From: Dehalococcoidales bacterium
GTDB lineage: Bacteria; Chloroflexota; Dehalococcoidia; Dehalococcoidales; Fen-1064
Assembly (NCBI GenBank): GCA_028713395.1
Contig: JAQTOJ010000121.1
Coordinates: forward strand, 1-6,163
Reading direction: 5' to 3'
Length of the DNA: 6,163 bases
The stretch's first letter is position 1; each line of letters starts with the position of its first letter. This document shows positions 1 to 3,906 of this stretch, in pieces. Below the pieces are notes generated by a model, which saw nothing but the letters and a program-made list of their open reading frames with translations, was not told where the DNA came from and did no database searches. The translations under genes and the position numbers were made by a program.

Positions 1-1
1 C

Positions 2-70
2 GGCGGACTGAGTATTTTGGTAGCAATGCTATTGGTCAATCTAAAATCTGCTGCCAAAACCACCCGGTAG
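2..70 (+). CDS. C-terminal end of a probable membrane protein (partial, enters from left edge)
   Basis: The reading frame starting at base 2 is open from the left edge to a TAG at 68-70. It encodes 22 residues: a hydrophobic stretch (GLSILVAMLLVNL) followed by a basic tail (KSAAKTTR). This is the pattern expected for the last transmembrane helix and cytoplasmic tail of a transporter, for example of the major facilitator type. The family cannot be named from so short a piece. Frame 1 is also open, to a TAA at 115-117 (38 residues), but reads as an unremarkable mixed sequence, so the hydrophobic frame is preferred. The gene would converge on the minus-strand AHSA1-like gene, and no strong terminator is visible in the 81 bases between them. 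Confidence 0.4.
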   Translation, partial: GGLSILVAMLLVNLKSAAKTTR

Positions 71-151
71 GAAATTTGGGGTACATTCTAAAGCTAAACG
101 AAGATTTATTAATTTAATACCAGCTGTCAGTTTCTGGAACGCTACTGCCGT

Positions 152-544
152 TCAACTCTCCAGTAGTTCTTTCATCGGCGTCCAGTAGTAGTCACGCCAA
201 CCTTGAGCAATATCGTCATACTGGTCAGCAGGTACGCCTGTCTGAGTAAAGGTGAGTCTAGTGCCCCCTGAGATGGCTTTCAAAGAGAAGGTTGCCCGCG
301 AATAGTGCCCCTCCGGCCAATCGCCGGCACGCCACGATTGGACGATTTTCGTATCGGGCAGCAGTTCAATATTAGACCCTTCGGCGTACCCATCGAAAAC
401 CGAAAACTTCCCACCGATTTTGCGGCTGATGGTAGCTTTGCCGCCGGTAAAGAGGGCGTGTTGTTTGGCATCCATAAGCGCTTCGTAGACTTGGTGCGGG
501 CCGGTTTTGAAGGTAGCGGTTTGCCGGATATTTTTGGTTTGCAT
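152..544 (-). CDS. AHSA1 / SRPBCC-fold small protein
   Basis: This encodes a 130-aa cytoplasmic protein of the Activator-of-Hsp90-ATPase-homologue-1-like family (PF08327, START/SRPBCC superfamily). These are single-domain helix-grip proteins with a hydrophobic ligand cavity. Visible hallmarks are the N-terminal strand with a VYEALMDAKQHALFTGG segment (residues 19-35), a glycine-rich turn and strand (GGKFSVFDGY, 44-53), the central IVQSWRAGDWPEGHYSRATF region (67-86), TRLTFTQTGVP (95-105), and the C-terminal helix with GWRDYYWTPMKELL (115-128). The length fits the family. The frame stays open to an ATG at 598, but the ATG at 544 is chosen because AAGGGGG lies 6 bases before it and the longer form would overlap the upstream gene. 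It is the second gene of an operon, 16 bases after the formyltransferase-like stop codon. The ligand is unknown, and I see no reason to assume a real Hsp90 role. Confidence 0.88.
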   Translation of the reverse strand: MQTKNIRQTATFKTGPHQVYEALMDAKQHALFTGGKATISRKIGGKFSVFDGYAEGSNIELLPDTKIVQSWRAGDWPEGHYSRATFSLKAISGGTRLTFTQTGVPADQYDDIAQGWRDYYWTPMKELLES

Positions 545-550
545 TTTCAA

Positions 551-557
551 CCCCCTT
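551..557 (-). promoter_or_regulatory. Shine-Dalgarno site for the AHSA1-like gene
   Basis: AAGGGGG on the minus strand lies in the 16-base gap between the stop codon of the formyltransferase-like gene (561-563) and the ATG ending at 544, with a 6-base spacer. It decides the start codon against the upstream in-frame ATG at 598. Confidence 0.8.
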
Positions 558-560
558 GTT

Positions 561-1418
561 TCATAACCGCAGTCCGTAAACGGGTAGCGGTCTATCATTC
601 ACATAAACCTGCTTGCCTTCCATGGCGACACGGCCTTGGGTAATCATCTGGATAGCGAGCGGATAGATCACCCAATCGCCCTTTTCTTTAAGACTGTTTT
701 GCAAAGCATTGCAAATGCTGGCCATTGCATCAACTTGTGACTCATCGGCTTTTTGCCGGAACGCGGCAAAATCATGGATGGAGTTTTGCCGCAAAAATGC
801 CTGCAAGTCATTAAAGTCAGTCATCAATTGGCGCTGCTGTACTACTTCTATAATATTCAAAGGGTGGGATTGTAATAAAATCGGACCGTCATCTTCCCCT
901 TTATCCACGAAAAACAAGGTAGAAAGGACTTCATTATCTCCGGCAATAATGGCCTTGGCAGATGCTACCCATGCCAGCCCGATGTAACCTTTGGCGGTAT
1001 CGCCCGGGTGCACATTTAAAATACGCGGATAATAGTTATCTACCAGCCAATCGGTGTTTAGAAGGTCATACCCTGCCAGACAAATCAAATCCGGTTGTTT
1101 ACCGATACTTTTCTCAATTAGTGCTAACGTATCTTGTTCGTACCGAATGCGTTGTTCGCTATTACGCGGCGCTTTGCCGGCGCCATATTTATTCCGTGCT
1201 TCTCTAAGATAAGGAATGTGGCTGAGTTCGATCACCGGGTGATTGTTTTTCCGGGCGATCTCCGTGGCGTCACAACCGGGGCGGTTGGTAAAAACATAAT
1301 AGTTGTGGACAGGATTATGCTTTACAATTTCCCGGTAATTGGTACCAGATCCGGAGACAAAGCAGACGATATTAGCTCTGGAGCCGGAGATTGCGGGGTC
1401 GTAGATCAGGTTTTTCAT
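561..1418 (-). CDS. Formyltransferase-fold protein related to PurN (GAR transformylase)
   Basis: This encodes 285 aa with the formyltransferase fold (PF00551). Residues 16-28 form the first strand and a glycine loop (SGSGTN, 22-27) like that of PurN. DLICLAGYDLL (110-120) matches the PurN LAGF region. RILNVHPGD (132-140) supplies the catalytic Asn135 and His137, and GEDDGPILL (174-182) supplies the Asp (Asp176 by alignment). These three residues transfer the formyl group from 10-formyltetrahydrofolate in the family. The protein is longer than typical PurN (about 210 aa), with roughly 15 extra N-terminal residues, an insertion around 73-93 and an extended C-terminal helical part. The PurN segment with a histidine before the Asp (T-S-V-H in E. 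coli) reads STLFFV here, so glycinamide ribonucleotide may not be the substrate. An in-frame TAA four codons upstream fixes the start at 1418. The Shine-Dalgarno signal is weak. No other purine gene is in view. It is the first gene of an operon with the AHSA1-like gene. The fold is sure and the substrate is not. Confidence 0.85.
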   Translation of the reverse strand: MKNLIYDPAISGSRANIVCFVSGSGTNYREIVKHNPVHNYYVFTNRPGCDATEIARKNNHPVIELSHIPYLREARNKYGAGKAPRNSEQRIRYEQDTLALIEKSIGKQPDLICLAGYDLLNTDWLVDNYYPRILNVHPGDTAKGYIGLAWVASAKAIIAGDNEVLSTLFFVDKGEDDGPILLQSHPLNIIEVVQQRQLMTDFNDLQAFLRQNSIHDFAAFRQKADESQVDAMASICNALQNSLKEKGDWVIYPLAIQMITQGRVAMEGKQVYVNDRPLPVYGLRL

Positions 1419-1495
1419 AGCGCTATCTTACCATAAACAACGCGGTGATTATTGAAGTATTCTGTCCGTGCCGTGAACACAAATCTTCCGCCTTA

Positions 1496-1524
1496 ATTCT
1501 ATTTACACTATATATGGAAGTCAA
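1496..1524 (-). promoter_or_regulatory. Sigma-70 promoter of the formyltransferase/AHSA1 operon
   Basis: On the minus strand, TTGACT (1519-1524) and TAGAAT (1496-1501) are separated by 17 bases, each matching five of six consensus positions. Transcription would start near 1490, giving a leader of about 70 bases before the ATG at 1418. It is back to back with the putative promoter of the YgbA-like gene. Confidence 0.65.
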
Positions 1525-1530
1525 TAGATA

Positions 1531-1559
1531 TTGCTGCCGAAATTAGTTTCTGGCAGAAT
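1531..1559 (+). promoter_or_regulatory. Candidate promoter of the YgbA-like gene
   Basis: TTGCTG (1531-1536) and CAGAAT (1554-1559) are 17 bases apart, each a four-of-six match to consensus. Transcription would start close to 1566, making the message leaderless from the first ATG or giving about 20 bases before the ATG at 1587. An alternative -10, TATGAT, lies at 1565-1570 but has no good -35. The weak match would suit an activated or regulated promoter. Confidence 0.35.
1534..1556. promoter_or_regulatory. Imperfect 23-base palindrome, candidate operator
   Basis: CTGCC (1534-1538) and GGCAG (1552-1556) form perfect 5-base arms. An inner AAA/TTT match adds two further pairs, leaving a central mismatched core. 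The palindrome sits between the candidate -35 and -10 of the YgbA-like gene, where a bound protein would control transcription. It resembles neither the FNR/DNR consensus (TTGAT-N4-ATCAA) nor the E. coli NsrR site closely. The regulator is unknown. Confidence 0.3.
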
Positions 1560-1565
1560 TACTGT

Positions 1566-1880
1566 ATGATAAAAAGACATCCGCGTATGGTTAGAGAAAG
1601 CCGCACCATGAACGTCATGATCAATATGTATTGCCACAAGCAGCATCAAGGGAGAGAGTTGTGCGCCGGTTGCCGGGAATTACTGACTTACGCCGAAGAA
1701 AGGCTAAACAAATGTCCTTTCCAAGCTGGCAAGTCTACTTGCGCCAAATGCCGGGTACATTGTTACCAAAAGACGATGCGGGAAAAAATCCGGGGGGTGA
1801 TGCGTTATGCAGGTCCGCGCATGATTTTCTGCCATCCGGTGCTGGCGGTTCTGCATCTAGTAGATAGGTTGAAAAAATAG
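1566..1880 (+). CDS. ygbA: YgbA-like cysteine-rich protein (nitrous oxide-stimulated promoter family)
   Basis: This encodes a 104-aa soluble protein of the PF11756 family. E. coli YgbA belongs to it and is linked to the nitrosative stress response under NsrR control; its biochemical role is not settled. The family core is recognisable: RTMNVMINMYCHKQH (13-27), ELCAGCRELLTYAEERL (31-47), CPF (50-52), CAKCRVHCY (59-67), and the C-terminal MREKIRGVMRYAGPRMIF followed by HPVLAVLHL (71-98). Eight cysteines (23, 33, 36, 50, 59, 62, 66, 89), including two CxxC pairs, suggest bound metal or an iron-sulfur centre, which is inference. The start at 1566 is the first ATG but has no clear Shine-Dalgarno. 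The ATG at 1587 would also keep the family N-terminus, while the one at 1608 would cut into it. It diverges from the formyltransferase operon, with no nitrogen-oxide enzyme in view. Confidence 0.85.
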   Translation: MIKRHPRMVRESRTMNVMINMYCHKQHQGRELCAGCRELLTYAEERLNKCPFQAGKSTCAKCRVHCYQKTMREKIRGVMRYAGPRMIFCHPVLAVLHLVDRLKK

Positions 1881-1897
1881 CTTGGTCTATCGGTAAA

Positions 1898-1932
1898 AAA
1901 AGAGAGGGAGGTTTTTAGCCTCCCTCTCTTTT
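1898..1932. terminator. Bidirectional rho-independent terminator
   Basis: The arms at 1898-1911 and 1919-1932 form a perfect 14-bp stem (aaaagagagggagg with its complement) around a 7-base loop (tttttag). An A-run precedes the stem and a T-run forms its end, so it gives a U-tract in either direction. It lies 17 bases after the stop of the YgbA-like gene and 15 bases beyond the stop of the convergent cytochrome gene, and should serve both. Confidence 0.92.
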
Positions 1933-1947
1933 ATCCTATGTAAGAGT

Positions 1948-3108
1948 TTAGGGTTTCAACCAGGCGGCGATGGCGTTGACCTGAGCAGCCGTGAGACTGT
2001 TGCCGGTATTGTGCGAGGAGATGAAGGGAATAAGTTGCGCCTGGGTTTTAGAAGTTGAGGGTATGCCGTGACAAGCGGTGCAATTTGCTGCGAAGACCGC
2101 CGCTGCGTCAATGGTTAGCGGTGCGCTGGGAGTGGTGATCGTAGCAGTGTTGGAAGGTGTGGCGTCACCGGCCGCATTGAAAGCGATCACCCGGTAGTAA
2201 TAAGTAGAGTTTGCAGTGACGGCGTTGTCCGTATAACTGCTCGCGTTCGGTACCAAAGTAGTACTCGACAGTCCGGTGGTGAAGGTGTTGTTGGTGGCGC
2301 GCTGGACGCGGATACCCGTCTCGTTGACAGCGTTATCCGTCCACGTTAAGTTAACGACATTGTAGCTGGGCGCGGTTGCGGATAAGCCGGATGCCCCAGC
2401 CGGGACGGTGGTCGCCGGTGCGGGAGTAGTAGCAGAAATGACGCCCGTAGGAGCGGAATCACCAACGGTGTTGAAAGCAATCACACGGTAGTAGTAGGTC
2501 GTGCTGGGGCTTACGGTAGTATCGGCGTAGGTTGTAACATTGGCGCTGACCGTGAAATTAGTCAATCCGGACGTGAAGCTGTTAACAGTCGCGCGTTGCA
2601 CACGAAAGCCGGTTTCATTATTAGCGTTATCCACCCAATAGATATTGATATGAGTTGCGCTGGCTGAAGTGGCGGTAATGTTGGATGGCGCGGCAGGGGC
2701 TGTGGTTGCTGGAGGAGTGGGGGTAGTCGTGGTTTTCTGGGCTTTGATGCTCTTGGCAACCCATTTTTCGCCGTTATAGGACGCTTCGAGTTTAACAGAG
2801 GCGCCGACGGCGAGAGTGCCTCTAGTATTAGTCTTCGGCGTCAGCCAGATCACGATGCCGGTAATAGTGATATTTTCGGTGGTCAGGGCTGTGATATTGG
2901 CTCTTAGTGTTAGTTCTCCTTTAGCAGCGTTAGTATTGCGATTTTCTGTTTCTCGTTCCTGTTCGTTTGTATTTTCATTGGAATCCTGCAGTATCGTCGG
3001 GCGGCTAGCGGAAGTATCTGCGGGTGCTTGTGCGGCCAATGCCACGCCGCCAATCGTGCTTAACACAATCAACAGGGATAAGAATATGACCAATATTTTC
3101 TTTTTCAT
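1948..3108 (-). CDS. Secreted DUF5666-like / double FN3 / cytochrome c protein
   Basis: This encodes a 386-aa exported protein. A signal peptide (MKKK then a hydrophobic core, cleavage near 25-26 after ALA/A) is followed by an Asn/Glu/Arg-rich spacer (42-62). Next is a DUF5666-like beta domain (64-125; ITITGIVIWLTPKT, LAVGASVKLEA and WVAKSIK segments), a Thr/Pro linker (126-140), and two fibronectin type III domains (about 141-228 and 237-327), each with NETG, RVQRAT and TYYYRVIAFN. The C-terminus (330-386) is a short cytochrome c domain with the haem motif CTACH (343-347), preceded by AAAVFAAN and ending in the helix LTAAQVNAIAAWL. The mature protein has no methionine, so the second haem ligand cannot be the usual Met; His366 (SSHNTG) is the candidate. 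No membrane anchor or cell-wall sorting signal is seen after the signal peptide. AAGGAG lies 4 bases before the ATG. It has its own promoter and terminator. A role in extracytoplasmic electron transfer or adhesion is inference. Confidence 0.88.
   Translation of the reverse strand: MKKKILVIFLSLLIVLSTIGGVALAAQAPADTSASRPTILQDSNENTNEQERETENRNTNAAKGELTLRANITALTTENITITGIVIWLTPKTNTRGTLAVGASVKLEASYNGEKWVAKSIKAQKTTTTPTPPATTAPAAPSNITATSASATHINIYWVDNANNETGFRVQRATVNSFTSGLTNFTVSANVTTYADTTVSPSTTYYYRVIAFNTVGDSAPTGVISATTPAPATTVPAGASGLSATAPSYNVVNLTWTDNAVNETGIRVQRATNNTFTTGLSSTTLVPNASSYTDNAVTANSTYYYRVIAFNAAGDATPSNTATITTPSAPLTIDAAAVFAANCTACHGIPSTSKTQAQLIPFISSHNTGNSLTAAQVNAIAAWLKP
2068..2082 (-). other. Haem c binding motif CTACH
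   Basis: The codons TGC ACC GCT TGT CAC, read on the minus strand, encode the only CxxCH in the protein (residues 343-347). It would attach one haem c through the two cysteines, with His347 as proximal ligand. Confidence 0.88.
2128..2688 (-). repeat. Tandem FN3-coding repeats
   Basis: Two fibronectin type III units are coded at about 2425-2688 (first in the protein) and 2128-2400 (second), joined by a short Ala/Pro/Thr linker. They align without gaps through the segments NETG, RVQRAT, GL, YYYRVIAFN and GD, and share the TTP ending. This indicates an internal duplication that has since diverged. Confidence 0.75.
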
Positions 3109-3112
3109 TTTG

Positions 3113-3118
3113 CTCCTT
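3113..3118 (-). promoter_or_regulatory. Shine-Dalgarno site of the FN3-cytochrome gene
   Basis: AAGGAG on the minus strand lies 4 bases before the ATG at 3108. It lies inside the short leader predicted from the promoter at 3132-3160 and supports this start. Confidence 0.8.
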
Positions 3119-3131
3119 GTTTGTATTATTG

Positions 3132-3160
3132 ATTATTTATTTCGATTAGAATGGTGTAAA
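3132..3160 (-). promoter_or_regulatory. Sigma-70 promoter of the FN3-cytochrome gene
   Basis: On the minus strand, TTTACA (3155-3160) and AATAAT (3132-3137) are 17 bases apart, each matching five of six consensus positions. The predicted start near 3125 gives a leader of about 17 bases that contains the AAGGAG site. A GGTGT direct repeat (plus-strand 3153-3157 and 3162-3166) overlaps the -35 and could be a regulator site, though this is weak. Confidence 0.65.
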
Positions 3161-3370
3161 CGGTGTTCCTCCCATCACCCTCCTCATCATTTCGTTCACC
3201 TAAACAGGGCATCACGGGAACGTCTTTACCATCGATACTAAATCCGTTTTCCTCCCGTCATCGCGCCTGCAACATTAGGAATATGATTGCGTTGGTAATA
3301 TTAATAACGAAAAGAAACGGAAAAGGTTAGTTCGTTAACAAAAAAACCTGGGGAAAAATTCGAGGGCAAT
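3161..3370. other. Non-coding stretch with no clear feature
   Basis: This is the bulk of the 319-base gap between the cytochrome gene and the lipoprotein gene. I find no believable ORF with a ribosome site and no RNA gene. The only structured element noticed is an imperfect 18-base palindrome at 3291-3308, centred on TAATATTA. The stretch is A-rich towards 3370 and leads into the lipoprotein terminator. Confidence 0.5.
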
Positions 3371-3371
3371 T

Positions 3372-3406
3372 AAAAAAACGAGAGGCGGAGAGTCAATCTC
3401 CGCCTC
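3372..3406 (-). terminator. Rho-independent terminator of the lipoprotein gene
   Basis: The arms at 3382-3391 and 3397-3406 form a perfect 10-bp GC-rich stem (gaggcggaga with its complement) around a 5-base loop. In the minus-strand direction it is followed, after three bases, by seven T residues (plus-strand A-run 3372-3378). It lies about 21 bases after the lipoprotein stop codon. In the plus direction there is no T-run. Confidence 0.88.
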
Positions 3407-3427
3407 AATGTTTACGTAAATACCGGA

Positions 3428-3826
3428 TCAACGAATGCCGGTATCGATATTGATATCCAGTTTCATGGTTTCACCGGATTTGATGGAGATATTTTTCGGC
3501 ACTTCGCTGCTACGGTCAAGTCCGTTGTCATTGATATCAACACGGTATTCTCCCGGGTTCAAGGCGATGGTATAAGATCCTTGATCGGTTTGACCGATTT
3601 GCTGGATATCCACTGTATTAATGAGCACCGTCCCCGCCGGGTTATAAATCAATATTTTGCGGATGGCAAAAACCTCGCCGGAAACCGGCGGGTTGCCGGT
3701 AGAGCTTTGAACCGGGGTGATCGGCCCAATCGTAACAGTCCCCTGCAAAGTACCGGGCGGCGCAGACTTACACGAAGATAATATCAGTGCCGGCATTATG
3801 AGCAAGAAAATCAACCATTTTTTCAT
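3428..3826 (-). CDS. Small lipoprotein with a transthyretin/carboxypeptidase-regulatory-like beta domain
   Basis: This encodes 132 aa. MKKW and a hydrophobic segment lead to a lipobox LSSC with the lipidated Cys19, followed by KSAPPG, so the mature protein should be anchored on the outer face of the cytoplasmic membrane. The remainder (about 25-130) is beta-rich: GTLQGTVTIGP, a proline-rich loop, FAIRKILIYNPAGTVL, GSYTIALNPGEYRVDIND, then KNISIKSGETMKLDINID. This rhythm of a Gly-Tyr strand, a PGEY turn and a final GET...DINI strand is typical of small carboxypeptidase-regulatory or Cna-B-like sandwich domains that accompany cell-surface proteins. No catalytic residues are evident. The ATG at 3826 is firm because GGAGGTGA precedes it closely. 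It has its own terminator. It may be transcribed alone or by read-through from the esterase 80 bases upstream. Function unknown. Confidence 0.82.
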   Translation of the reverse strand: MKKWLIFLLIMPALILSSCKSAPPGTLQGTVTIGPITPVQSSTGNPPVSGEVFAIRKILIYNPAGTVLINTVDIQQIGQTDQGSYTIALNPGEYRVDINDNGLDRSSEVPKNISIKSGETMKLDINIDTGIR

Positions 3827-3830
3827 TTTC

Positions 3831-3838
3831 TCACCTCC
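3831..3838 (-). promoter_or_regulatory. Strong Shine-Dalgarno site of the lipoprotein gene
   Basis: GGAGGTGA on the minus strand is a near-perfect match to the anti-Shine-Dalgarno sequence. Its GGAGG core lies 7 bases before the ATG at 3826. It is the strongest ribosome site in the window and suggests high translation of this exported protein. Confidence 0.88.
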
Positions 3839-3906
3839 GCAACAGAATTATTTTCGTCTTTTTATTCTATTAGCGATATGACAAAAATTACACCATTGGG
3901 AAGTGA

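Noticed and set aside
1..117. 38-residue open frame 1 at the left edge as the end of a gene
   Set aside because: It is possible but its composition is unremarkable, while the overlapping frame from base 2 reads as a membrane helix with a basic tail. Both cannot be settled without upstream sequence.
108..140. Hairpin CCAG/CTGG near the left end as a terminator
   Set aside because: The stem is only four base pairs with a long loop and has no T-run on either strand.
545..598. N-terminal extension of the AHSA1-like gene to an ATG at 598
   Set aside because: It would overlap the end of the formyltransferase-like gene. The ATG at 544 has a strong ribosome site and begins where the family homology begins.
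305..643. 112-aa plus-strand frame across the AHSA1-like gene
   Set aside because: It is antisense to a recognised family member and its own operon junction, with no recognisable domain.
2816..3241. 141-aa plus-strand frame opposite the start of the cytochrome gene
   Set aside because: Its sequence is the antisense of the signal peptide and DUF5666-like coding region. It has no ribosome site or recognisable domain, so its hydrophobic look is a shadow effect.
3840..3900. Promoter for the lipoprotein gene (TAGAAT at about 3864-3869 on the minus strand)
   Set aside because: A -10-like hexamer is present, but the TTGTCA nearby is only 9 bases away and no good -35 lies at 16-18 bases. Too weak to list as a feature.
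3880..3906. Terminator after the carboxylesterase gene
   Set aside because: A run of T follows the stop codon on the minus strand, but only a 3-base stem can be drawn before it.
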